A DNA stretch of 64,000 nt, taken from NCBI GenBank assembly GCA_963930645.1, contig OZ005649.1, forward strand, positions 76,846,626-76,910,625, written 5' to 3'. Within the stretch, counting starts at the first letter, position 1; each line of letters opens with the position of its first letter. Below, piece after piece: positions 1 through 10,732 of this stretch. The notes under the pieces were generated by a model. The model was not told where the DNA came from. It saw nothing but the letters and a program-made list of their open reading frames with translations, and made no database searches. Source of the stretch: Salticus scenicus. Lineage: Eukaryota > Arthropoda > Arachnida > Araneae > Salticidae. Made by a program: the position numbers and the translations under genes.

Positions 1-1042
1 ACGCACTGAATTAAGTATAAAGTTTCATGTAGTCATACCTTCACATAAGAGTCATTGCATGTATATTAAAAAATGTTTGTTGTTGGACTATTTTTGTTCC
101 TTTTGATACTTATCTCCCTTATAGGCACATATGAGAGATGTTCAAAACAACTTTTATTTTATCTCTACTATTAACCTGGGATTTTTTAAAGATTATCAAA
201 TGTCGTTCTCCTGGTCAAAAATGAGAGTACTAGACCTTTATATTTTGACTCAAATCTCTTTAAATTAAATTTATGAGTGTTAATTTTAAATATTAGTATT
301 AAATCACATAAGGCAAAGGTGTCACATGCTTAGTTAAAATGCTGCAACTCAATAACTAAAATAATTTTAATATGTTAAAGTTCAAGTTCAAGGTCAAATA
401 TCAAAGTTTTGTCAATTTCGACAGTGAATAACTCTTCTGGGAAACATAACCAGAAAATAAAATAGCATACAAATTAATCTCTGAAATCACACTAATGAGA
501 AATTGTAATTGTAAGTTTATAGTATTTAACCCTTTAATGTTTACAGTTCCCAGAATTGTTAGAAAAAGGACAAAAATAACATATTCAAGCCCCATAACGA
601 AAAAAAAGATGAATTTGAAAGAAAAAATTCTTTGCCAATTTACTGTTCTATTAAAGTACTACGCATACACTGTGTGCATTGTTTTAGTGTTTAGATTTGA
701 AAAAAAAAAATATAATATATATATGTAGGAATATATAAATGTAGAAATATATAAACAAATGAATGAAATTAAACCCCCCAAAACACTGAGATCTTCATCA
801 GGGAGGCCCCTCAGTGTAGAGGTGAACGAGAAGTTTCTGATAGGACAGTAGCTCTAAGCTAATAACTATCCTTAGCTCCCAACTTCTCACCAAACAGAAA
901 ATTATATATTTCTACATTTATATATTCCTGCATCTAAGTTTTACATTTCCTTTCGCTGCAATTTTGCGCATTGGTTTGTAATTCTCCTTTTGGTATTTCT
1001 AATCTGTAAAACTTATATATTCATAAATTCATGTCAATAGTT

Positions 1043-1077
<35 letters not shown>

Positions 1078-1260
1078 TAGTTGTTGTTTTAATTTGTGTA
1101 ATTCGGCTGGTTAAGTCGAAAATAAAACATTGAAATTAAATAATTGCAGACTAAAATTTTACATTGAAATGAAATTTATAATAGTGCAAAATTACTTTAA
1201 TGAAATTGTAATTAAATAGTAAAAATGTTTCATTAATGATCATTAATTTTGGAAGCATAA
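1..1260 (+). repeat. Left arm of a large diverged inverted repeat
   Basis: This arm matches, in reverse complement and with many substitutions and indels, the blocks at 2335-3041 and 3658-3870. Shared landmarks include the stretch around GAGTCATTGCAT (50-62), ATGAGAGATGTTC (131-143), the TTAACCTGGG block near 171, AATAACTCTTC (426-436) and CACACTAATGAGAAA (488-502). The homology still runs at base 1, so the arm probably continues outside the window. A small hairpin element (723-933) and a (TA)n run (1047-1073) interrupt it. I see no convincing coding content; the small reading frames here are random. Confidence 0.75.
723..933. mobile_element. Small hairpin element (MITE-like), 32-bp arms
   Basis: The arms at 723-754 and 902-933 are reverse complements at 31 of 32 bases. 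The element sits inside the left arm of the large inverted repeat and is absent from the matching place in the right arm, so it is a later insertion. The core is less AT-rich and contains a CTGATGAAG motif on the minus strand near 795-805, similar to motifs in other fold-back elements here. There is no coding potential. The family is unknown. Confidence 0.6.
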
Positions 1261-1845
1261 GTCTTATGATGCAATATATATTACTAGGTCTTTCCTGACA
1301 GGGATGAGTCTGAGCAACTTTGCTGAAAATATAGGATTACTATCAACTTTTCTCAAATGAGGAAAATGAAATGCTACTTTTAATTCACTAAAAAATTAAA
1401 AATAGAAATTAAATTCACCAATTTATATTTTCATTGGATACCATTCAATATCGCAATACTAAATTTGACTTCATATTGCTGTCATATTAAGATAGTTTCA
1501 ATTATACATCATCCAGGCTATTTCGATTTCAAAGTTCGCCACGGGAAAATTTTCGAAATTTTTTTAAGAAATAATGGTGTATCAATAAAAAAATAAAAGT
1601 TGGCAGCTATGATATTTAAAAAAATAAAAATAAATAAGTAAAAAATAAGGGTATAAATTCATGAATTTAATTTCTATCCTTAATTAATTAGTGAATTAAA
1701 AGTAGCATTTTATTTTCCTCATTTGTCAAATTTGATAGTGATACTATATTCTCAGCAAAGTCGTTCAGATTAATTCCTGTCAGGGAAGACCTAGTAAATA
1801 TGTATTGTATCATAAGCGTATAATGTGCTTTCAAAATTAATAACC
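1240..1845. repeat. Inner inverted repeat, about 170-bp arms
   Basis: The blocks at about 1240-1420 and 1655-1845 are imperfect reverse complements. They share the TTACTAGGTCT / CCTGACAGG segment and the TAGTGAATTAAAAGTAGCATTT segment. The spacer is about 235 bp and AT-rich. The structure is MITE-like and sits at the centre of the larger 1-3870 inverted repeat. No target-site duplication could be fixed with confidence and there is no gene. Confidence 0.6.
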
Positions 1846-2334
1846 ATGCATAGAATATCTATTTTAGTACTTATCTGATAATGCTAGTTAGTTCAAACAG
1901 ATGGTGTCATCAACAATCACCTATAAATTCTAGAATGGCTATGATGCAACCTAACTTAGATTCTGGCAAATCACCAATCTTAATCTAAAATTTGATGCAA
2001 CCTTACCATCTACTTCATAATGCCTACCAGTTTTATTTATAAAATTTTAGCAATATTTTTTCATTATTTATAAATAAAAAAATAGAAATTAGAAGTAAAC
2101 AATACTTTTTGCAAAACTTTGAATAAACATCATAAAATGCAATAAACTTTCAACAAATGTTTCGTGCGTTCATTTTCGGGTCATAAGAGCACACGACCAT
2201 TCGTCAGGCGAAGTAGGCACGAGTGCATCAGTCAAAGCTGAAACGCACTTTTGGCAATACTTTTCTTCATTTTTACAATCGCAATACTTTTTCAAACGCA
2301 ATACTTTTTCTTCATTTTTACAATAAATTTCCAA

Positions 2335-3290
2335 TATTTTTGGAATAATGATAGAACATTTACAAAATGGGAGTAAAAATTTTACTATTTAATTATTATT
2401 TTATTAAAGTAATTTTTAATTATTATAAAGTTCATTTTAATGTAAAAAAAAAAAAAAATAATAATAATAATTCTAATGTTTTATTTTCTATTTTAGTGTG
2501 CGTCAACCAACCAAATTACGCGAATTAAAACATTTTTTTTTTTTTTTTACAAATCTGCAAATCTAAACCCCAAAACAATACATACAGTACGCGCAGTACA
2601 TTCACAGAATAGTAAATTGGCAATGTTTTATTATTATTATAATAATAATTATTATTATTATTATTATTTCATCCCCTTTGGTTTTATCTGCAATTTTCCT
2701 TTTTGTCCTTTTCTGACATTTCAGGGATCTGTAAACATGAAAGGGTAGAATATCACATAAATACAATTACATTTTCTCATTAGTGTGATTCCAGAAATTA
2801 ATTTGTGCGATATTTTATTTTACGATTTTTTCCCTAGAAGAGTTATTCACTGCCGAAATTGTCAGAAATTTGGTGTTTGACCTTGAACTTTGACCTATTG
2901 TAATTATTTTAGTTATTAAGTTACAGCAGTATAACAAACCATGCGATATCTTTACTTTATATACTTTGATATTTTTATTTAAAATTAGCACTCATAAATT
3001 TAATTCAAAGAGATTTGTGTCCGAATATAAAGTTCTAATAACACTGCTCGGCATGAAAATTGCTTCTGACATCATTTCAGCATATTTTTATGTAAAATGA
3101 CATCCTGAATCCGAATGTGAAGCCCACTTTGCCTTATCACCCACCGTTTTATTAGGAATGCTCCCCTACTTTTTATCATTTTCGGGGATTTTATGGCTAT
3201 AAATTTGATTTTAAAGAGGGGGGGGGGATTATTTTAACCGTTAAATATCTTCTGTGGGATTTCAGAGTTGGAAAATTCTAAAACATGAGA

Positions 3291-3325
<35 letters not shown>

Positions 3326-3870
3326 GGGGGGGGGGGGGGGTTACTGAAATTATGCATTACATATAATTTTTTTTTTTATTTAATCTGTTATTAATGTTAT
3401 TTTTTAAACTTTATATATTTTTTGGTTTTGGGTTTTAGGTGTTAAATTAATTAGTTTTCATTCTTCAATCAAATTCATGGTCATACAGTTATCGAACAGG
3501 GACCGAAATTCAGGGAGGGTGTAGTGTTTCTAGAAAACGGTGGGTGACTGAGTAAAATGGGAGTCATATTCGGATTCAGGAGGTCCTTTTACATAAGAAT
3601 CAGCAAGAATGGTATCAAACCTCGAGATTTTTTTTTTTTTTTTTTTGCAGAGCAGTGTAATCTTATTTTGATCAGGAGAAGAGAACCAATTTTGATGACC
3701 AGTATAAAGTCCCAGGTTAATAGTAGAGAAAAAAATAAATGTTGCTATGAACATCTCTCATATGTTTCAAAAGATACAAAAATAGCAGAGATGCACACTT
3801 ACTTGAATTTATATGCAATGACCCATAAATTAATGACTGTACAAGATTTTTGAAAATTACTTAAATATAA
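2335..3870 (-). repeat. Right arm of the large inverted repeat, interrupted
   Basis: This is the reverse-complement partner of 1-1260. Homology runs from about 2335 to 3041, is broken by the CACTG element at 3042-3657, and resumes at 3658-3870. It includes short (TTA)n/(AAT)n tracts near 2625-2670 and 2450-2470. Collinearity on both sides of the interruption shows that the arms existed before the CACTG element inserted. Protein-like frames here are low-complexity artefacts. Confidence 0.75.
3042..3657. mobile_element. CACTA-type MITE with CACTG termini and TAA target duplication
   Basis: The ends read CACTGCTCGGC and, inverted at the right, CACTGCTCTGC. The subterminal regions pair for about 110 bp, for example CACCCACCGTTTT near 3140 with its inverse near 3540. 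TAA flanks both ends (3039-3041 and 3658-3660). CACTG termini with a 3-bp duplication are the known signature of CACTA/EnSpm elements. The flanking sequence is collinear with the other arm of the inverted repeat, which confirms the insertion. The element is 616 bp, with a T-tract followed by a G-tract (about 3293-3340) and no transposase. Confidence 0.7.
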
Positions 3871-4977
3871 CGTTGTCCTCACGTTTTTTAATATATATAT
3901 ATATATGTGTGTGTGTATTAATATGGCAGTATAGTACATAATTTAGGATAAATGCACACAATAAGAACTATTTTTAGACCGTAATTAATAAATTGAAGAA
4001 AAGGGTTATTAACAAAAGTTAATAATAAAAAAAACTGAAAAAATTGCTGACTATGTATACATAACAAATATATATATATAACGAAATAGTTCTACGAGAT
4101 TAAAATTAACTGCATTCGTCATAAAAAATAGTTTTGCTAAATAATAATTTTTGTAAATAGTATGTTTGTGAGAACTTGTATAGAAAAATATAGGGAAAAT
4201 AATTGTAATGTTCTTAGAGAATACTAGTTTACATTTGTAGTTTTTTTTTTTTTCCTAATAAGATGAAGTATTATAGAGATAAAATTATACTCATTTTTAT
4301 TATAGATGCTTTTTATTTCTTTAAAAAAGAAATTTAATTTAAATATGCCTTATTTCAGTATTTTACAGTCAACAGGAATAATGTTGTATATGTTTGTTAG
4401 ATTCAATACTGTATTTTTACTTTTCATTTATAAATAAAAAGCAAATGCTTTAGTGAATACAACGCCAAAATAGTATGAAATGCTAATATTTAACAAAAAG
4501 CAAAGCATAAACAAACAATTGAAATCTATAGATAAACATTTTAGAACTGTTTTAATATATTTTAAATTTTTCAAATTATTAAAAATTAATTTTATTTGAA
4601 GTAAAATTTGATTTATAAATTAAAACAGATTATATGAATATTTAAAGAGTTAATTCATTTTTTTCAAATGTATATATTTTATTTTTTTCAAACCATTAAC
4701 AGAAAAATAAATTTTTAAACTTTCAGTTATTTTTATATTTAAAAAATATTTATGTAAAAAAAATAAATTTTAAAGAAACTTATCAGTAATCAATTAAAAA
4801 ATTTGATAAACAAATACATTTAAATGAACAGATTTAGTTAAGTTTTATATCAACATTGGATTTGATTATTTAACAGTAAGAATTTGCTACTTTTTTTTTT
4901 TTTTTTTTTTTTAAGAAATAAGTTTAAAGAATATTTATTGTTTTTAAATTTTCAAAAATGGAAAAATACGTAAAAAA
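3871..4977. other. AT-rich stretch without recognisable genes
   Basis: This is very AT-rich DNA with short (TA)n runs (about 3890-3905 and 4069-4080) and a T-tract near 4890. I see no long reading frame, splice-flanked exon or repeat partner within the window. Confidence 0.5.
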
Positions 4978-5475
4978 TAATCTGGTATATTACTCACACG
5001 ACATTCTCTTACTTGAAATTTAATACTATAAATACAAGTTGAAGATTAAGTGGTAAGATAACGAGTACTGATATGTAAACCTATGTTAAACAATTCAAAT
5101 TAGGCTTCGGAAAAGTTTTATACGATAATTAGTTCTGTGTGAGGGGGACTACCGCCCCCCTCAACCCGCTGTTTCATAATTGCACCTACATTTATATAGA
5201 ATTTAATTCATTTATTAAAAAATAATTCTGTTTAAAAAAAATAAATTATTATAATAATTATTTAGAAAAATTATCTTTTATGATAATACATTTATATAAA
5301 ATTTAATTCTGTTATTAAAATTAAAAGTTTACTTAAAATTATACAGACATTTTTCACACGCAACATTCATTGAAACTTATCAATCTCGATAAACTTTTCC
5401 AGCAACAAACTTATATTAACTTCAAAATACAACATTTGGATCTCCTAAAATTATTCATTTTTAAGTTATTCCAAA
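4978..5475 (+). repeat. Dispersed repeat A, copy 1
   Basis: This is a direct repeat of 63545-63940. Shared landmarks are AATCTGGT, TCACACGAC, TTAGGCTTCGGAA, the CTCAACCC block and TACAACATTTG. Copy 1 carries an extra AT-rich insert of about 100 bp near 5190-5290. There is no coding frame. The class is unknown; conservation over about 400 bp suggests part of a larger transposable element. Confidence 0.7.
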
Positions 5476-5819
5476 AGTAGTATAACGCTAAACATAAAAA
5501 AAAAGTTAAATTTGTTCTCAATATTAATATTATTATTATTTTTTTTTTTTTTATGAAAAAAATCGATAACTTTATTTTAAATTATCGCAGATCTATGGTT
5601 CAACCATTCGTTTTAAAGGTATTAGCGAGCTCTTTTGAAAGATACCCATCATGAAAATTTACTCCCGGGGGGAGGCGATATATACACACAAAAAAAATTT
5701 CCAGTTGACTATCTCTAATCAAAATGTATATATTAGTTTCATTTGGTTTAGTGCAGTCTATAGATGTTGAACTATACTTACCTGTAATTTCAACCATAGA
5801 CGTAATGTATTTGAATACT

Positions 5820-6075
5820 TTTGAGTGTTCCTGTACACGAACCATTTGCTTCATCTCAACGAAAAGCTTAGTGTAGCATCCCTATATGATACACATTTAG
5901 AATACCGAGTTTGGAATTTCTTTTACTACTTGTTCTTGAGATATGCTGATAACAGACACACAGACACACAGACACACACACAGACAGACACACACAAAGA
6001 CAGACACACAGAGAGATCATTCGCTAAAATCATAATTTTTCGGATGCAGGGCACCTCATAACATGTAACTATAAC
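5820..6075 (+). repeat. Dispersed repeat B, plus-strand copy
   Basis: This matches 36905-37150 in reverse complement. Landmarks are GTACACGAAC, AGTGTAGCATCCCTATAT and TTGAGATATGCTG. A degenerate CAGACACA microsatellite (about 5955-6015) follows. The reading frame seen here (ending in a threonine/histidine/aspartate-rich repeat) is translated microsatellite, not a gene. Confidence 0.7.
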
Positions 6076-6828
6076 AAAAACTTACTTTCGAAAATTTGAC
6101 CCTAAAACAATACTTTCTCTACCCTAAGGGTAAGAGAAAGTAATAAAAATAAATAAATTAAGTAAGATAAGAAGTAAACAGACGTTTTCAAACATTCATT
6201 TTTAAACAAGGTGTTATTCTATATGTTTGTATAAATGATCACTATTTAAAAAATTTAATGTAAAAATCAAACTCAAAGAATATTTTAATCAAAACTGTTA
6301 ACTTTTTAATAAATAATTTTCACTTAATTTAACATAAAGAATTATTTTAATTTAAATTATCACCTTTTAGACTATGATTACATTATTGACTATTTTAGCA
6401 ATACATTTTTCACATCTATTATTTTCATCTCAAAAATGATACTTCCTATTTCATCCTGTCACTTATTTACTATATATTTATGAAATAAATGTGGGAAACT
6501 TTTTTGTAAGAAAATCGAAAAGCATTTTTTCTTGAGAACGTGACCGTTCTTATATCTTTAAATTGATATTCTGAACTTCTGATTCCTCCTTGACAAGTGT
6601 GAAAGGCACAAAATATGTTAGAAAATTGATTTATTCCAAAAGATTCGTTCAGCATTTTAAAACGTAAAAAATACGTTTGAAATTTGACGAGTCTGTTCAA
6701 TTTTAAATCAAATATCAATATCAATTTCTTATTTAGATTTAAACATTTGAAAAATAATATGGCCGAGCTTAAGTTTCTATAAAATGTGTTTTAACCTAAT
6801 TTAATGGTTAGATGTTTTATTTTACGTT

Positions 6829-6866
<38 letters not shown>

Positions 6867-7300
6867 TGCCAGACAAACCAACATTTTAATGTATTCCAGA
6901 ACAATTTAGTATCCACCCCTATTTCACTTCAATTTGTTTGTAGTCATTTTTTCTCCAATATGTAATTATGAGTAAATAAGTATATAAAAGCAACCTTCAA
7001 GAGAAACAGTGTGGAAAATAGTCCGATGCCAACAATCCTCCGAAATAAATTAAAATACTGGCATGTCTGTTAAGGCAATGAATAGCAGTTAAATTAATTT
7101 CATTAACAGGATATTCTTTTTGGTATTTAATATTTCTGTATTTCTGTAAAAAAAAAAAAACTTTGCATAACATTATAATATAACATTTATAGGTTTAACA
7201 ACTTATAAAACTACATAAATCAATATAATTATCCAGAATACATTCAAAATATTTGCCCAAATGCAAAATTATAATTTTAAATGCAAGTATATATATATAT
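6076..7300. other. AT-rich stretch without recognisable genes
   Basis: Contains (TA)n microsatellites at about 6832-6864 and 7289-7307 and scattered A/T tracts. I see no convincing reading frame or repeat partner in the window. Confidence 0.45.
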
Positions 7301-7322
7301 ATATATAACCCAGAGGATACCA

Positions 7323-7357
<35 letters not shown>

Positions 7358-7360
<3 letters not shown>

Positions 7361-7570
7361 GACTGAGGGCCTATTAGTCTCAATCTCGGATTTTTGCGTT
7401 GTCGATTTCGATGATTGGGCATTTGTCGAAATCTAAAATTTATCGAAAATATAATTAAATAATTTGAAAGCGATGTTATAATTTCAAAAAAGAAAAAAAA
7501 AAAAAAAAAAAATTAATAGTCCTTTGTCCTAAACTAAATTCTTCTTTTGCCGGAATTTCATCAAAATCTT
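7358..7570 (+). repeat. Dispersed repeat C, copy 1
   Basis: This is a direct repeat of about 8110-8330. Both copies share AGGACTGAGG, TTAGTCTCAATCT, a block with AATTTGAAAGCGATGTTATA, a poly(A) tract and TTTTGCCRGAATTTCATC. The family is unknown and non-coding here. Confidence 0.65.
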
Positions 7571-7764
7571 TTTTTATTATTATTATTATTGAAAGAAAAA
7601 GAAAAGAAAATTAATAATGATCATTATCGTTACAAGCGATATCGAAAAAGTTTTTTTTTTTTTTTTTTGATAATTTTGAATTAGGAAATAAAAACTGCGC
7701 GTGAAAAAATATGAAATAAAAATATGTAAAAAATGAATTTAATGATTTAATGTTTTTGTTTTTC

Positions 7765-8105
7765 GGGGGCTGCTCATGCATATACAAAATGCGTATTAAA
7801 ACGAGTCGAAGAATGAAGCGAAATAAGTATTGAGTTATATTACGATAAATACGATATATAATATGATACGATATATTAGACCTATCGTCCAGGGTTAGTA
7901 GGCATTTTCGTTGAAAGAAATAGTTTGTTCGTTCGGTGCAACTTGCACATTAGTCCCGTGAGGTACAACTTTCACATTAGACCCTTGAGGTACAACTTTC
8001 ACTTTAGTCCCGTCAGGTACAACTTGCACATTAGTCCCCTTTAAATATAGTGACCAGCGAAGCTGGCAAAGCATTCGTTGATTCAGTACCTCAATTGATT
8101 TTTTT
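7765..8105 (+). repeat. Dispersed repeat D, copy 1, with internal 27-bp minisatellite
   Basis: This is collinear with 14250-14570. It contains four degenerate tandem units of about 27 bp (about 7935-8040), each built on ACAACTTGCACATTAGTCCC, and ends in a block containing CCAGCGAAGC and GCATTCGTTGATTCA. Copy 2 has three minisatellite units, so unit number varies between copies. Confidence 0.7.
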
Positions 8106-8109
8106 GTAG

Positions 8110-8330
8110 TTGTTTAAGGACTGAGGACTTAGGATTTAAGGACTGAGGATTAGTCTCAATCTACGGATTTTTACGATACCAGTTTTACGATAGTTGGACA
8201 TTTATCGAAATTGAATATTTATAGAAAATATAATTGAATAATTTGAAAGCGATGTTATAATTTGAAAAAAAAAAAAAAATCTAATAGTCGTTTGTACTAA
8301 ATTAAATTCTGCTTTTGCCAGAATTTCATC
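8110..8330 (+). repeat. Dispersed repeat C, copy 2
   Basis: This is the second copy of the 7358-7570 repeat, immediately downstream of repeat D. The order C-D-C suggests that C and D are parts of one larger composite element. It has a poly(A) tract near 8265 and a poly(T) tract near 8333. The overlapping 153-residue minus-strand frame contains runs of lysine and is not a gene. Confidence 0.6.
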
Positions 8331-8735
8331 AATTTTTTTTTTTTTTCTTTTCAGTGAATTGTTTAGAAAGAGAGAGAAATTTTTCTGGAATTTTTGAAAA
8401 AAAAATGTGGGTTAAGAAGTTTAGCTTATATAATCGTATTTCCCGAGCAACTGTAGAACATTTAAATGGTGTAAATGCACGGGAAGCATATATATATTTA
8501 TGCATATTGATGATCCTTGCTGCATAGAAAATCCATGCAGTTACTCTTTTATGAAAGCGAGGTAAGTTAATTTCAAATATTTCTTTCATAAATATTAAAA
8601 ATAGCTTTAATTTATTTGTGTACATTACAAGGTTGCAGGTTTGTCCACAACTGGATTTGGCGATTTTTCTTTGGCGCCGTTTTGGACGATAACGATGTTG
8701 CTCTGCATTTTTTGCAATATGATATAGCAACCAGC

Positions 8736-8772
<37 letters not shown>

Positions 8773-8870
8773 GGCCAGGGCAACCAGCATTTCAATTAAT
8801 TATAAAGATAAATTTAATTATGTATTATTCTATTCTATTTGAGCTGGTGAAGCTTAATTCTTTAAAACGG
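8331..8870. other. AT-rich stretch with poly(T) tracts, no gene
   Basis: Two reading frames of 70 and 153 codons cross here on opposite strands. Both depend on poly(T)/poly(A) runs (about 8333-8346 and 8739-8769). I see no domain, splice context or repeat partner. Confidence 0.4.
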
Positions 8871-8874
8871 TCAT

Positions 8875-9285
8875 ATTACCATGTTCTTATTAACTTATAT
8901 TCTTGTTTGTTTTTTTGTTTGTTTGTTTGTCCGGTACAAATCTTGCAATCGCATTTTAACTAACTTCCCTACTAGCTAGACATTTGAAACTTTCACAGTA
9001 GCTCAGAACCTGGTAACAACACAATACTTCGCAGTTCGATTTTCGAATTTTTCATTAGTTCTCTTATAATTAATTAAAATGTGAAAATAATAACATCCTA
9101 ATAGTATTAAAATAGCCATTAAAATATTAGCTACAATTTAATTGTTGCCAAAAAAAGAAATACGAGTTCATTTTCTTTCGACATAAAAATAAATACATTT
9201 AATTAAACGTGCACATTGATAAGAGCTCTATGATTCATCAGAAAATTCAAAACATGGTATAAAAAAAATAAAAAAAATACCACGT
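8875..9285 (+). repeat. Dispersed repeat E, copy 1
   Basis: This starts near a TGTTTGTTTG tract followed by GTCCGGTACAAAT. It contains AACTAACTTCC, the satellite-like core CTAGCTAGACATTTGAAACT and AACACAATACTTCG, and ends in a long shared AT-rich part with AATTTAATTGTTGCC. Further copies lie at 9286-9990 and 29432-29850. The core is homologous to the 147-bp satellite monomer at 14.8-16.2 kb. Confidence 0.7.
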
Positions 9286-9990
9286 TTTCATAAATTTCTA
9301 TTCTTGTTTGTTTGTGTGTTTGTTTGTTTGTCCGGTACAAATTTTGCAACCTATTTTTAACTAACTTCCATACTAGCTAGACATTTGAAACTTTCAGAGT
9401 AGCTCAAAACCCGGTGACAACACAATACAGTAGAACCTCGATTATCCGAAGTAATTGGGAGCGAACTGACTTCGGATAATCGAAATTTTCGGATAATCGA
9501 GAATTCATCAATAATCATCTAAAATATTTATCAGCACTCGTAGTTTGGAAAGGATGGCTTGCATACAAAAGGAATGTGAAAAAAAAAAAAAAAAAAACTT
9601 TAAAAATACATGTTTGTTAAGAGAAAATTTTGGATGATAGTAGAAAGTGAAAAAAAAAAGTGAAGAAGAAACCGACTTCGGTTGACGGAGAGTTTCGGTT
9701 AATCGAGGTGAGTTTCGGTTAATCGAGGTTCGGATAATCGAGGTTCTACTGTACTTCGAAGTCAGATTTTCGAATTTTCGAATAGTTTTCTTTTAATTAA
9801 TTAAAATATGAACATAATAAGCTCCTAATAGCAATAAAAATAGTCATTAAGATATTAGCTATAATTTAATTGTTGCCAAAAAAAAAAAAAAAAATACGAG
9901 TTCATTTTCTTTCGACATAAAAATAAATACTACATTTAATTAAACGTGAGCGTTAAAAAAATTGTAAAGAGTTAAATTATGCATCTGGCA
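9286..9990 (+). repeat. Dispersed repeat E, copy 2, split by a MITE
   Basis: This is collinear with copy 1 on both sides of the Tigger-like MITE at 9428-9751. Removing the MITE and one TA restores the AACACAATACTTCG junction seen uninterrupted near 9018. Copies 1 and 2 form a head-to-tail pair. Confidence 0.7.
9428..9751. mobile_element. Tigger/pogo-like MITE, TA target site
   Basis: The terminal inverted repeats begin CAGTAGAACCTCGATTATCC and the right end is its inverse, flanked by TA at 9426-9427 and 9752-9753. Subterminal GGATAATCGA-type motifs recur in both orientations. A CAG start, a TA duplication and the AACCTCGATTATCCG theme are typical of Tigger/pogo-type Tc1-mariner MITEs; that assignment rests on family knowledge. 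Length is 324 bp with no coding capacity. The empty site is preserved in the sister repeat near 9018. Confidence 0.85.
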
Positions 9991-10104
9991 AAAATTGACG
10001 TCATTATCACTTTATAGATTTTCTACACATTGATAAAGTGCTAATGTAGTTCATGATGCAAATATATGTTGTTCTGAAAGGATTAATATTTTATTTTTAA
10101 AACC

Positions 10105-10145
<41 letters not shown>

Positions 10146-10732
10146 GAAAAGAGTTAGCACCAAAATGTGTTATTAATCCTTTGCCCAACTGGTTTAAAAA
10201 GTGTTGCAAAATTTAGAGATTATTTTCTACAACTATCACCAATAATTTTGAGGAATGATATTTAATATATACAGGTTGCATAGGAAAGTCCCTATAACCT
10301 GAAAATACTTGCGAACTGAGAGTGCTACAGCCACGCAAGTGAGGTAACGGTATAGTAAAGCGACTTTGCCCGACCTAATACAAACGACAGCAGCGCCCCC
10401 TAGTGGCGAAATTTCAAAGCTAGCCATTGCAAATCGAAAACGAAAAGAGATAGAGCAAAATTTCCAATTAGAAAGTTTTAGAGCATCAATTAATTAGTAC
10501 GAAACAATATTTGGTTCACACGGATAAGATAAATTGGTGCCTATACCCCAAAAATATCCAAAATCGATGCACTCCATTTTGTGTAAATATTTGAAAGGAA
10601 TAGCCAGAGGAAAGAAGAAATATGCACAATTTAATGAATAAATACTATGTACTTACATCAATACATTTTGATAACATCACACACAAAAACAAAATAGGTA
10701 AACTAAACTCTAAGTCTCATAGTGAGAAAAAG

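Noticed and set aside
8329..8790. 153-codon minus-strand reading frame
   Set aside because: It begins and ends in lysine runs from poly(T) tracts, and no domain or splice context is visible.
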